From Heracleum sosnowskyi (lineage: Eukaryota; Streptophyta; Magnoliopsida; Apiales; Apiaceae): 64,000 nucleotides of DNA. Position numbers and translations under genes: made by a program. The stretch lies in the NCBI GenBank assembly GCA_030848705.1, contig CM061235.1:127642228-127706227 (forward strand), read 5' to 3'. How positions within the stretch are numbered: position 1 is the stretch's first letter; every line of letters starts with the position of its first letter. The notes below the pieces were generated by a model, which saw only the letters and a program-made list of their open reading frames with translations, made no database searches and was not told where the DNA came from. Below, piece by piece: positions 33,148-45,039 of this stretch.

Positions 33148-34204
33148 TGTTAGTCCTTGTGTATTGCAGAAGGGGGGGGGATGAATACAATACTGATAAA
33201 ATTCAATCTAAATTTCAACAACTAAAATCAAGATTAAACGTTATCAGCAATATATGCAATCACGAACAGTATTTAGTAAGAACAAGATTCACAAAATAAA
33301 TGTTTTATTTATTTTGCAAAGTGTTGCTACAACCTCAAGAAAAAGATCTCGAGCTTCGGGTTTTTCTTCTTCGACACTTCCTTCTATTCGTTACTTTACT
33401 AGAATGAGTTGATAGTAGGTATATGACTAACCCTATCACTATCAGTCACGGGTTTGTAAAGCTGCTGTCACTGTCAAGTGGCAGCTTCTTACAGATTGTC
33501 TTACCCATGTGACTTTCCTAAATTGCTAACATGTCAGATATACATTACAAAGAAAGCAACCTAGATCCATTCTATTTCCAGCTAAACCAATTTAGCAGAT
33601 AAAGACTTGACCTTGCTCTTGAATTGATTCGCTTTTGATTTGTAGTGCCTTGAAGCTTCTGTCGTAGTCTTGCAGACTTGGTGCAGCTTAGGGATGCTGC
33701 ATCACGCCTGTTTCTTGAACATTTAAACTGTCACGGGATTTGACTGAGAAAGATACCTAGCATAAGGATCTTTATTGAGACAGTTACTTTTGCCGCAAAG
33801 CTTGCTGTCACAGGAATGATCTTTTGGTGACAGTATGAGTTCCCCGCATAGAGTGCTGTCGAGGATCCCAAACTTGCTGTCGAGGGCAATAGTTGCTGTC
33901 GCGTAGTCTTCCGCCAATGTTGCTGTCAGAGTGAATATGCTGTCGTGACTTGCAACATTCTGTCTTCTTGTAATCTTACTGTCACAGCTTTAGGACAGTA
34001 ACCTTTATTCATGTTGTCATCCAAAAAGCATTCTTTGAGGCTTGAACACACAAGTGAACTTCTTTCAAATAATACAACTAGAATAACATTACATACTGAT
34101 TACAAGAACATACTTTGGCTATGACAGTATGTTCTACTTAATTTAAAAAATTAAGTACAATCAAAGTTAAGTTGTTTCTATGCTATCACCCATAAATCCC
34201 AACA
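33148..34204 (-). repeat. 5' LTR of element B
   Basis: 1,057 bases, TGTTAG at 33148 to CCAACA at 34204. It is one base longer than the 3' LTR because of a G-run. It contains the GACAG/CTGTC array (about 33728-33990). Transcription should start inside it on the - strand; I cannot fix the TATA box. Confidence 0.95.
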
Positions 34205-34410
34205 GGGTGCAAAGTGCAGGATTACTCCAAAAATCCCCAATGAGGACGCGCCCATTGAGTACAGGAACAGAACTCCCAAAGCACACACCAAGGTTCACCC
34301 CACATCCCCAATGAGGACGCGCCCATTGAATACAGGAAGAGGCCTTCAGTCATCAGGCATACCCCTAGAGGCCTTCAACCACGGACATCCCCCTCCTAGG
34401 GCACATCCTA
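34205..34410 (-). repeat. LTR of element E (3' LTR), segment beyond nested B
   Basis: This continues the LTR interrupted at 19681 and matches 35470-35690 of the right LTR up to about ggaattcttcaa. Similarity then stops, so roughly the last 460 bases of this LTR are missing. Two copies of the word gaggacgcgccc are present (34242 and 34312). Confidence 0.75.
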
Positions 34411-34911
34411 GGAGGGAATTCTTCAAAACGATCCTCGAGCATCACCCTTAGGGCACGCCCTAAGAGTTCTTGGGGATTTTCCTTCATCATCTTTTTCCTG
34501 CAACAATTCAAGGAACAAAGAGCAAAACCAAAATTAGTTAGGTGTTACCTTGAGGGCGCGTCCATAAGATGATGACGTGCTCTCGATAATTGCGCCATCT
34601 TTTTAGGATCTTGCTCGGAATCACCCCCAGTATACATGGAAACTGCCGCCTTCAAGCATACATCGAAATATCCTTCAGATCTGAATCGCCTTGACACCTT
34701 CTTCTCCAGATCTTCTTCGAAACTCCATTCAAGAATCATCGTCTTGAAATCACCATCTTTGGATCTTACTCCTTGCCGCCAGCATGAAGTAGTACCCATG
34801 GCCATCCTCCGAATCTTGGCAGACCTTCATCTAAGAACTTTCATCATGATGAGATATCTCTTCCTCCTGAGATTATTATCTTGATCAGCACCCCTTCTTC
34901 TAGCGCCAATT
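34411..34911 (-). other. Remaining interior of element E, with an 86-aa ORF
   Basis: It contains the primer-like site (34891-34909) and an open frame at 34545-34805 (- strand, 86 aa, Asp/Lys/Arg-rich) that I do not recognise. The ORF could be the start of a lost gag region or chance. The word gagggcgcgtcc occurs at 34552. No protease, RT or integrase is left. Confidence 0.45.
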
Positions 34912-36154
34912 TGTTAACGGAGGAATTTGGTATTAACAAAGTTTGAGGTTCGTCGCCGGAATCAAGATCTGCGACGGTGGTTCTTTGTCAGAAAGTCGTC
35001 GGAGTGTGGTAGTTGTGATGAATTGGGGGCTGAGATTGTGAGGGTTTTCTTGGTGGTGGCTCGCTGAGCTCTTCGCTTCCAACCCCTTACAATGTGCCTA
35101 CGTACCCCGTATTTATAGGGGATCAAGCCCTGCGTAGTTTTTAGGGAGCAAGTAACCTATATGGGCTGGTTTCTGATTTCCGAGGCCCACTAGGATACCC
35201 GATCCATCTTCTGGAATTGGTCTTCGACTCGCTTTAGGAATGTCCAACGATGATGCCTAGTCACAAAGGCCCAAGGCTCAACTACAGTCTAGGGACTTCA
35301 CGGATAAGGCATCGACCCAATTTAGGAGCCGACACTAACCGCTACCAGCTGTCTCCCTGACCAAAATAGTTGCAGGTATAGCCATGACTTACCTCAAATG
35401 TCAGACGCATCATTGTCCCCTGAATGAGAAGCACCCACCAGATTGCAGGACAAGTGATCCCAAGCGTTTGGGTGCAAAGTGCAGGATTACTCCAAAGTTT
35501 CCCAATGAGGACGCGCATATTGAATACAGGAACAGAGCTCCCAAAGCACACACCAAGGTTCACCCCACATCCCCAATGAGCCCATTGAATACAGGAAGAG
35601 ACCTTCAGTCATCAGGCATACCCCTAGAGGCCTTCAACCACGGACATCCCCCTCCTAGGGCATATCCTAGGATGGAATTCTTCAATCATCAGGAAAACCC
35701 CTAGAGGCCTTCAATAACATACATCCCTCCCTTAGAAGGCATCCTAAGGGAGAAGTCTTCAATATCTTGCCATTATCAAGCCAATGGAGTCATCCTTCAC
35801 CACCAAGTAGCTACTTCAAACCAATAGGACGCGCCCTCAAGGGGTGGACGGCCTAAAGGAGCGTGCCCTTACCCCCATTAGGGCAAGCCCTAAGTCTTCC
35901 ATATGTTAATCTCATGTCAATCTAGCTATTATTCTCTGTCAAGTCATTCATTCATGTCAAGTTATCAGTCCACACCAAGAGGACGCGTCCTCAGGGGTCG
36001 GACGACCAAAGGGGCGCACTCTCTCCCTCATGAGGACGAGCCCTGAGCTTCCCTTGTACCAATTCAATCCCTAATTGCATCTTGGATATCCCTAATTGAT
36101 TATTACTTGACCCGAATCTAACCTAAAAACCGATACCGAATGTTGGCTATAACA
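34912..36154 (-). repeat. 5' LTR of element E (1.24 kb)
   Basis: Starts tgttaacggag and ends ggctataaca in + coordinates. The right part holds repeated GC-rich words built on GGACGCGCC and GGGC(A)AGCCC (about 35507, 35837, 35978, 36040) in an otherwise AT-rich region. It is flanked on the right by cctaa (36155-36159). Confidence 0.75.
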
Positions 36155-37104
36155 CCTAACATTCGATTTGCTGATCTTTTGAATGAGTATCCTGATCTTT
36201 TGGAAGAATATTAGATAGTAAATACATAAAAGTAGTTATGGATTGAATTATGGATCAGTAACTAGAATAGAATATCTAGGAGCACCACTAGCAACAATCA
36301 GAAGTTAATGAAGATGTTTTCAAAGCTCGTTCAGCACTTGCAACTAAAGTAACCACTTCGAAATCGTATAAAAATAGGAAAAAACAAATCTAAAAAATAA
36401 TTTCAAGGGTTCGGATGTACAGTTATCAAACTTCAGGAGTATGAAAGTACATTTTTTTACTTTAAGGACTGATGTGTATTTTCTTAAAAATTTTAAGAGT
36501 CGAAATGTTAATAACCCTTGAACCGAAACATAAACCCTCATGTCAAAGAAATGGATGTTTCTTGCATACAGGAAAGTGAGGCACTACAGGAATTGGGTTC
36601 CTTTTGAACTAAAGAACCAGGAGTACTTGTTCCCGGTGTGAGGAATTTAAAGAATTTAACCAAAGAAGCAGGCCGGGTAAACTTAGAACTCTGAAATATT
36701 TGAGACTGCAATAATTTGAATATTTGATAAATTTCTAACTTCAATTTTAGATCAGTCAGATGTGAAATAATACTTATAATTTTAGACAATTGATTTTGTT
36801 GAAATAAAATTTTAAAACCGTCATGAATATTACGTTAGTGAGTACTGAGGAGGCCATCATGTATGTTAATTAAATGGTGATGTGGAGGCTTGCGAAGGGG
36901 ATGAACAGTCTCATAATTAAAATCAGTTAAAAATGACCAGTTTTGTAGTATGCTGATATGATACAATTATTATTTATTTCTACTTGATTGATAACGACAG
37001 ATGCATGGTTATGAATTTGGAACCCAGTAATCATTTCATGCATATAATTCCAATATCCATGCCATCACAATACAACCAAGTATTGAGTGAGTGAATAAAT
37101 CTCG
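36155..37104. other. Intergenic and upstream region of CSLG gene 2
   Basis: 36160-36260 is the right half of repeat block R, matching 44432-44530. About 36404-36528 is an inverted, more diverged copy of the start of block R (ttaacatttcgactcttaaa on the - strand). 36815-36910 is the conserved CSLG upstream block, also found at 12266-12372. A weak TATA-like word (tataatt, 37040) lies some 65 bases before the start codon. No gene is seen. Confidence 0.55.
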
Positions 37105-40038
37105 ATGAGCAAAGGAGGCATTTCGGTGGACAAGATGCAGCCTAGTGGTGGTGTTCTGCATACAAAATCAGCCATGCGCCCAACTTGGCTCAACCGCATA
37201 TTTGCAGCTACATATTTAACATCTATATTTGCTTTACTGTTTCATCACTGCCGTAACATTATTAGTACTACTGATAGTACTACTGATAGGACTACTACAA
37301 GTATCACAATAATTATGTTAGTAGCCGATTTGGTTCTGGCCTTCATGTGGACAACTAGGCAAGCATTTCGCATGTCACCAATCCGTCGCCAGGTTTTTCC
37401 CGAAAACTTGACAGTGGAGGAGAGTGAATATCCAGCGTTGGACGTGTTTGTATGCACTGCTGATCCTTACAAGGAGCCACCAATTGGCGTGGTGAATACG
37501 GTGCTGTCGTTGATGGCTTATGATTATCCTACGGAGAAACTCTCGGTTTATGTATCTGATGATGGAGGATCACAGCTCACACTGTTTGCTCTCATGGAAG
37601 CTGCTCAATTTGCTAAACGTTGGCTCCCGTACTGCAAGGATAACAACATACTTGACAGGTCACCTGAAGCATATTTTACATCACACGCTAATTTCAGCCC
37701 TGCTAAACATAATCAAATTAAGGTACTTTCTCATCCCCTTCTATATAAATGTACTTGTGGAAATAGATACTCGATCTTAATTTCAAAAATTACAAATCAC
37801 GCCTAATTGCCAGAGATGTTTTGGCCCCAGAGGCGTGTTTGGAGTAGTTACTTAACAGCGCCCAGCAAAATATGGGTGTCAGCCAGGGTTGAAATTATGT
37901 GTCATCAAATTAAATGATTATTTCGTTTTTATGTCAATTTTCTAGTAGTGGATAGTAATTTTCCTCTAAAGCAAATTATTTAAATTTGAGGATGGTTCAA
38001 GGTTATGTATGAAAGGATGAAAATGAGGATAAGTAACGTTGTGAAAAGAGGGAGCATTGATGGATACGTGCCAGATGAAGAAGCACCCAAAGTTTTTGCC
38101 AAATGGAATAGTACACCTGGTTTTACTTCTCAAAATCATCCTACCATTGTTCAGGTTTCTTCTATATACAACTAATTATACAATTTTTCATGTGTTTTAG
38201 TCTGATTGATAAAGGTACTTTAACTCAAACAAGGAGCTTTCTTGTGCAGGTAATTATGGAGACTGCCATTGAGAAGGATAATGGTAACTTAATGCCCAAT
38301 CTTGTGTATGTTTCAAGAGAAAAGAGCAAGTTTACGTTCCACAATTACAAGGCTGGTGCACTCAACGTTCTGGTAACGGATAGATGTATATTTGCTAATC
38401 GGATTAACCATATATGACATGTATACAGAAAATTAATCTTCATTGCAATGTTGTTTTAACTTATTTTAAGTATGCATGCTTGATATAGCTTCGAGTTTCA
38501 GCGACGATGACAAATGCGCCTGTGGTCTTAACCCAAGATTGCGACATGTTTTCAAATGATCCAAAGACACCACTTCGTGCTCTGTGTTACTTTACTGATT
38601 CTAAAATGGACCCAAATTTGGCGTTGGTACAGTTCCCTCAATCTTTCCATGGGATTGATAAGGATGATATATACAGTGCTGAACTTAAAGACCTAATTGT
38701 CCATAATGGTTCTGGAATGGATGGTTTACTAGGACCTTCTTACATGGGCTCGGGGGCCTTTTTCCGTAGAAATATATTTTTTGGTGGTCCAGGATCATAT
38801 ATACCTGCACAATCTTCGGAAATTAGTCCTCGCCATGTTGGTAATAAGTCGTTGAACTCTGAGGAAGTTATGACCCTGGCACACCGTGTTGCAGGCTGTA
38901 ACTTTGAGGCTCAAACCAAGTGGGGATCAGAGGTTGGACATTTTGGCATGTGCATTTCTGAAATTTATGGCCTTATCTTTCATTACCTTCTTCTAGTACT
39001 GTGTATATGTACAACACATTCAAGCAAAATATTAATTATTGCAGATAGGATTTAGGTATGGATCATTGGTGGAGGACTATAACACCGGCTACAGGATTCA
39101 ATGCCAAGGATGGAGATCTGTTTTCTGCACTCCAGTAAGACCTGCATTCTTAGGGAGTTCACCGATAACACTCCATGATATGCTCAACCAATCCAAAAGG
39201 TGGTGCAAGGGTCTTCTTGATGTCACTTTTTCCAAATATAACCCACTACTCTTTGGTGTTCGCTATATGAAGAACTTTATCCAAGCCATCTGTTTTGGAC
39301 ACTATGCATTTTGGCCCATTTGGTCCATTCCACTTATGATCTACTCCTTCCTGCCTCAGCTGTGTCTTATCAATTCTTCACATGATATTTTTCCAAAGGT
39401 ATACTACTACACTAGTGATCACCAACCTAAAGTTTTGCGATGAATAGATTATTGTAGTTAATTTTGAAATGGTGCTATATTTGAAATTTCAGGTGACAGA
39501 TCCTTGGTTGCTCTTGTATGTCTTCCTTTTCCTTGGATCCTATGCACAAGAACTTATTGAATATGTAACGTATGGATCAACAGCCAAAAGGTGGTGGAAC
39601 AATCAACGAGTGTGGATGATGAGATCAATCTCAAGCTTTCCGTTTGCGTTATTTGAATACATACAAGAGCGTTGTGGAATTTCGTCGTTTGGATACAATG
39701 TGACTAGCAAGGTGCTTGAGAGTGAACAAAGCAAACGGAATGCAGAAGGTATCTTTGAATTCGGAGTGCCTTCCCCACTTTTTGTTCCGATAACCATGGC
39801 AGCTATTATCAACTTGTGGGCACTTGTACGTGGAATGAAACTAGTGATTTTGAGGAACGAAAGCTTGGAAGATGTGTTTGTGCAGATGTTTTTATCTGGT
39901 TTTGGAGTGCTTAATTGCTGGCCCATGTATGAAGCCATGTTACTGAGAAAGGATAAAGGAAAGATGCCATTGAAGATTACTCTAATATCAACTTCCCTTG
40001 TATGGCTTGTTTACTTGGTTTCTTCATCAGCTTTTTGA
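37105..40038 (+). CDS. CSLG: Cellulose synthase-like protein G, gene 2
   Basis: Exons 37105-37722, 38002-38154, 38250-38372, 38489-38932, 39045-39398 and 39493-40038 give 745 aa with phase-0 introns. Catalytic residues are DDG (152-154), DCD (315-317), VED (455-457) and QSKRW (495-499). The membrane topology is like gene 1. The start is unusual. At the position of the ATG used in genes 1 and 3 this gene has GTG (37129), and a nearby ATA-type codon upstream has become ATG (37105). Eight residues are therefore added before the shared DKMQPSGG. Initiation at the internal Met of that motif is the alternative. Four residues (a Thr/Asp/Ser repeat) are also inserted near residue 58. The expected role is as for gene 1: membrane glycosyltransferase, possibly on specialised metabolites. 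Confidence 0.9.
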
Positions 40039-40867
40039 TTGTGGTATTGCTACTGCATGATCTCCTTGGTGTCTTTCTTATATCAAATCTATACTCTTTA
40101 TTAATAAAAAAAATAGTGTGTAAATGGCCCATAAAAAAGTATAAAATATCAAATTTAATTATCACAAAATTCAGGTTTCATTCCCTACGACTACATGATT
40201 AAACAAGATTAATTCAAATATTTATTAATTTGATTTATTTTTTTGGTTTCATCCCAATTTCGATTAATATTTTACCCTCTTGCTTGGCACTAGTTATCTG
40301 CTAGTAACATTAATGCAAGAAGAGAAATTATGTATTGGTGTCATATATTTTGCAATTTGACGGAAGCGTGACATAAATTAGTAATACTGTAAAAGATTAC
40401 ATCATATGACGTATTATGTGACATATTATTTTAAATAAATAAACTATCAAGATTTTATTAAGTGTATATAAATTGAAGAATTGGTAAATCTAGTAATTTT
40501 CTTAATCCTTTACAATTTAAGAAAAGTGTAAATACTCTTTTAACATTCATTTCGAAGATTTAACAAATTTCTTTTTTGGTTGAAGAAATTTACTAATATT
40601 TTACTTTTCTTTATTTTGAAGAGAATTAAAAGTAGTATATTTACACGTTATAAGTTGATACGTTTCTTTTTCCTATTTCCCCCCTTCTGTTTCTATATGT
40701 ACCCCCTTTGTTTTTTACATTTTAGTCTTTAATATTTTAGGACATATATTGAAAAAAATCTATTCGTTGAATTTAAGATACCGGTCAGATATTATATATT
40801 AAACAATTATCTTGTGAAATTATTCAGACTTGTGATTTGAAGTCTGATAAGCAAAGAAGGCATTTCG
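40039..40867. other. Intergenic between CSLG genes 2 and 3
   Basis: AT-rich. It starts with a Helitron-like 5' word (tctatactctttattaataa, 40088) and a unit related to the 18290-18560 minisatellite, matching the 3' flank of gene 1. The gene 3 upstream region has a TATA-like run (ttatatatt, about 40791) some 75 bases before the ATG. No gene is seen. Confidence 0.45.
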
Positions 40868-43738
40868 ATGGAGAAGGTGCAGCCCAATGGTGGTGTTTTA
40901 CATACAAAGTCGGCCATGAGCCGAACTTGGTTCAATCGTTTATTTGCAGTTACATACCTTATATCCATAGGTGCTCTAATGTATCATCACTACCATAACA
41001 TTGTTACTAGTACTCGTAGAGTTGCGAAAACTAGTGGTATAATTTTCTTGTTAGCTGATTTGGTACTGGCATTTATGTGGACAACTCGGCAAATATTTCG
41101 TCTATGGCCTATTCGTCGCCAGGTTTTTCCCGAAAACCTGACAGCGGATGAGAGTGAATATCCAGCTTTGGACGTGTTCGTGTGCACTGCTGATCCATAC
41201 AAGGAGCCACCTACTGGCGTGGTGAATACAGTGCTGTCTTTGATGGCTTATGATTATCCTACGGAGAAACTGTCGGTTTATGTATCGGATGATGGAGGTT
41301 CACAGCTCACACTGTTTGCACTCATGGAAGCTGCTGAGTTCGCTAAACATTGGCTCCCATTCTGTAAGAAGCACAACATAATTGATAGGGCGCCTGAAGC
41401 ATTTTTTACATCACAAACTAATCTTTGTTTCCCCGAGATTGGTGTTGCTACTGCTCAACTTGATCAGATTAAGGTACTTCTTCTCGTCATTTTTATTAAT
41501 AGCTTGGCCTTTTATGTGTGCTGCAATGACGAGTACGTAGGCAGTATGTCTTTATGTAATTATTTGTGTGTATATAAATTTTGGAGGAGCTAAATTGATC
41601 ATGGATTGTCAAAGGGTATGTACGAAAGAATGGAAATGAGGATAAATAACGTGGTTGAAAGAGGGAGCATCGATGGATACGTGACAGATGAAGAAGCACT
41701 CAGAGCTTTTGCCGTATGGCATAACACACCTGGTTTCACTCCACAAAATCATCCTACCATTATTCAGGTTTCTTACTTTTGATTATCGTCTTCTTTTTTC
41801 TGATTAATATGTTGAATTTTGACTTTTGATTACGGAATAAATTGCTTCCTAACAGAATGAAAAGAGTAGCGAGTACTAGTGTAATAATTTATAGAAATTA
41901 ATAACAAAAATAAAACTAATGAGGAATTTGCAGATACTCTTGGAAAGCGCCAGTGAGAAAGAGCAGTTTGGTCATGAAATGCCCAATCTTGTGTATGTTT
42001 CCAGAGAAAAGAGGAAGTCTATACTCCACAATTACAAGGCTGGTGCACTCAACGTTCTGGTAACAATATTTATAATTTTTGTTCATCATAGCCATACATG
42101 TAAACAGAAAGTCAATCTCCATATCAATTGTTAAATTCACGTATTTTACATTTTCGTGCATTTTACAGCTTCGAGTATCAGCAACCTTGACAAATGCCCC
42201 GCTGGTGTTAACGCAAGACTGTGACATGTTTTCAAATGATCCTAAGACACCACTTCGTGCACTCTGCTACTTTATGGATCCTAAAATGGACTCAAACTTG
42301 GCGCTTGTCCAGTTCCCGCCAATTTTTCATGGGATTAACGAGGATGATACATATGGTGCTGAATTCAGAGAACCGATTATTAATAATAGTTGTGGAATGG
42401 ATGGTCTACTGGGACCTACTTACATGGGCTCTGGGGCTTTTTTCCGTAGACGAGCTTTCTTTGGAAGTCCGGTATCAAATATACCTCTCCAGCCGTCAGA
42501 CATTAGTCCTCACCATATTGTTAATAAGTCAATGCACTCTGCGGAAGTCATGACACTGGCACAACAGGTTGGCGGCTGTAGCTTTGAGGTTCAAACCAAG
42601 TGGGGATCGGAGGTAATATAGTTTGGTACTTAAATTAATAATATGCATAGCCTCATCCTCTGTCGCCTTCTTCTTGTACTTTAATACGACTTCCAAGCAA
42701 TTAAATTATCAATAACCTTTTTACTATTTGTCGCAGATGGGATTTAGGTATGGCTCCTTGGTAGAGGATTTTAACACAGGTTACAGAATACAATGCCAGG
42801 GATGGAGATCTGTTTTCTGCAATCCAAAAAGACCTGCATTTTTAGGAGGTTCACCGATAACACTCCATGATACACTCAACCAAATGAAAAGGTGGTCCAT
42901 CGGTAATCTTGATGTAATCATATCAAAATATAATCCACTTCTCTTTGGTGTCCTGTCCATGAACCCTCTCCAAGCCTTCTGCTATGGACACTATTCACTT
43001 TGGCCCATTTGGTCCATTCCAGTTATCATCTACTCCTTCTTGCCTCAACTTGCTCTTATCAATTCTTCACATGCTATTTCCCCCAAGGTATTCTACTACT
43101 ACACTACTACTAGTGTCTATCAACTTCAATATCTGTAACATAGAGTAGGAATGGGTAAATCATAGTTTAATTTACTTTTGCACTTCTATTTGTGATTTCA
43201 GGTGACAGATCCTTGGTTTTTCTTGTATGTGTTCCTTTTCCTCGGATCCTATGTGCACGATTATATTGAATATGGATCAACAGCCAAAAGGTGGTGGAAC
43301 AATCAGAGAATGTGGATGATGAGATCACTTTCAAGCTTCCCATTGGCATTAATTGAATATATACAAGAACGCTGCGGACTCTCATCATTCGGGTTCAGTG
43401 TAACTAGCAAGGTACTCGATAGTGAACAAAGCAAAAGGAATGCAAACTGTATCTTTGAATTCGGAGTGCCTTCTCCATTTTTTGTTCCAATAAGTATGGC
43501 AGCTATTATCAACTTGTGGGCGTTTCTGCATGGGATGAAGCAACTGATTATGAGGAATGAAAGCTTAGAAGTTGTGTTTTCCCAGCTGTTTTTAGCTGGT
43601 TTTGGAGTACTTAATTGCTGGCCCTTATATGAAGCTATGGTAGTGAGAAAGGATAAAGGAAAGATGCCATCAAAGATAACTTTAGGATCAACTTTCCTTG
43701 CTTGGCTTGTCTACTTGGTAACCTCTTCGGCTTTTTGA
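40868..43738 (+). CDS. CSLG: Cellulose synthase-like protein G, gene 3
   Basis: Exons 40868-41473, 41615-41767, 41934-42059, 42169-42612, 42737-43087 and 43202-43738 give 738 aa. Catalytic residues are DDG (141-143), DCD (312-314), VED (452-454, followed by Phe instead of Tyr) and QMKRW (492-496). It is the most diverged of the three. Exon 1 replaces the Thr/Ser-rich loop by a basic one (TRRVAKTSG). Exon 3 is one codon longer. Exon 6 lacks three residues (Val-Thr-Tyr) just before GSTAKRWW. No stops or frame breaks are seen. It lies 829 bases after gene 2, so genes 2 and 3 are the closest pair. Substrate cannot be read from sequence; CSLG family function as for gene 1. Confidence 0.9.
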
Positions 43739-44157
43739 AATCTAGTGTTGTTTATGTATCTTGATTCTAGGACAATGGCCTCCTTTTGGCCTTAATATTC
43801 TTCAGTTTGAATTTTATATCTGGAAGTTGGTTCTAAAAATATCATTGTTTGCATTCCAAATCAATTTGTGCTATTGTTCTGTGTTCTTTTTCGAAGGATT
43901 CATTCCTCTTTACTTGTGACCTCTCCAAGGCAGAAAACAAGAGATGCTAACTAAAACTGAACTTTTAGATGTCTAGATAGAGTTACTGGAGCACCTTCTC
44001 GATCTTTACTTATCATCAAAATATGATTTGATGCATCGAGCTGAAAGTTCTTCATCAAACTTAATGAATTGAGGATCTGGTGCCAGTGAAAATGCGATGT
44101 TGGACACTCTGTTCCCTTCCATGACAGTAAAAGAATCTGACATGAAAGTTCCAAAAA
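43739..44157. other. 3' flank of CSLG gene 3
   Basis: The first ~100 bases resemble the 3' flank of gene 1. The rest has no supported gene; a short open frame on the - strand (43951-44154) shows no family features. Confidence 0.45.
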
Positions 44158-44530
44158 TAAAAAAGGGTTATTAACATTTTGACCCTCAAAGTTTCCTCAA
44201 ATATACACAGTAGCCCTTAAAATAAAAAAAAAAGGTATTTCCACACCCTTAATGTTTGGCATTTGTACATTCTGACCATTTTTCATATTTTTTAATTTTT
44301 TTCTTCCAATTTTACCCCTCATAATTTCAATTTTGACCATCAAAGTTTGCATAAAAGTACTCATCAACCCTCAAAATATGGCGCACTTGTACATCTTAAC
44401 CCTTATATTGAGTTGTTTTCATAATACTCCCCAAAATTCGACTTGCTGATCTTTTAAATGAATATGCTGATTTTTTGAATGAATATTAGCTAGTAAATAC
44501 AGAAAAGTAGTGATATGGGCTGAAAAATAA
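44158..44530 (+). repeat. Repeat block R, uninterrupted copy (empty site for element E)
   Basis: It matches 18875-19118 and then, without a gap, 36160-36260. At 44427-44432 it reads cccaaaattc where the other copy carries element E. It is probably part of the CSLG segmental duplication, or a dispersed repeat present at both places. Confidence 0.75.
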
Positions 44531-45039
44531 CTCTAGAAATATAATTAATGATGTATTAATTAGACCCGGATTGTTCCAAGAATACGGCCCAATAAACAAG
44601 GCCTGAAACCCTAATTATTTATTAATTTCATAATTAATAAATAGAGAAAATATACAGCTCATGAAAGGAGTCTAAAAAATGGCAAATTTCTCAAAAAAGG
44701 ATCCAGAATCCCAATTAAAAGAAATAATGAGTCACAGTCCTTATCAACAAGGAAAAGACTTGTCCACCAAGAAATACAATGTTTATCCATTATAAAAAAG
44801 GAGACTTATTCGCTAAGTCTCCTAAACATACTCTAAATACGAGGCTCCAGACGCCTATATTAGGACCATGATCCTTCACAATAGAACTATGTTTTATGAC
44901 TTGATTCTCAGCACTGATTGAGATACGTAGGCATCTTGTGAGGACCGATTTAGTCACGAAACACAAGAGCAGCCATAAAAGCTCGAAAGCTCTTAAACCC
45001 TAGCAATTAATCTACAAGTACGTTTTTTAATCCATAACA
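44531..45039 (+). repeat. 5' LTR of the Tat-lineage gypsy element (left edge approximate)
   Basis: The right end is set by CATAACA just before the primer site at 45040. The left end is uncertain; a TG near 44547 is a candidate. The 3' LTR is outside the window, so the edge cannot be checked here. Confidence 0.5.

Larger units (their letters stand above)
19682..34204 (-). mobile_element. Full-length Sirevirus-type copia element B (14.5 kb)
   Basis: Complete element with LTRs 33148-34204 (5') and 19682-20737 (3'), iMet primer site, gag, pol, 86-aa ORF, env-position ORF and PPT. A perfect 5-bp target duplication GGGTG flanks it (19677-19681, 34205-34209). By eye the two LTRs differ by two substitutions and one G in a homopolymer over ~1,057 bases, so insertion was recent. 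At 14.5 kb it is long for copia, owing to ~6 kb of extra sequence after pol. gag and pol are open; the env-position ORF has one stop. Confidence 0.95.
19119..36154 (-). mobile_element. LTR element E (gypsy-like, deleted), host of nested element B
   Basis: LTR copies starting tgttaacggag lie at 19119 and 34912. On the - strand a primer-binding-like site (TTGGCGCTAGAAGAAGGGG, 34891-34909) abuts the right LTR, giving the orientation. Flanks are CCCAA (19114-19118) and CCTAA (36155-36159), an imperfect 5-bp target duplication consistent with the empty paralogue at 44427. Apart from nested B only about 500 bases of interior remain and the left LTR is cut short, so E is a deletion derivative or non-autonomous. 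No polymerase is left. The gypsy assignment rests on the primer-site style and is tentative. Confidence 0.7.

Noticed and set aside
34545..34805. 86-aa frame in element E as a host gene
   Set aside because: It lies between the primer site and LTR of a deleted retroelement and has no recognisable domain. It is kept only as a note in the E interior.
14366..43738. CesA, CSLE or CSLB identity for the three GT2 genes
   Set aside because: No N-terminal RING zinc finger as in CesA; the length and the motifs VFVCTADPYKEPP, NTGYRIQCQGW and FGVPSP with WWNNQR fit CSLG best.
43951..44154. 67-codon - strand frame after CSLG gene 3
   Set aside because: Short, no domain, no conserved counterpart after genes 1 or 2.
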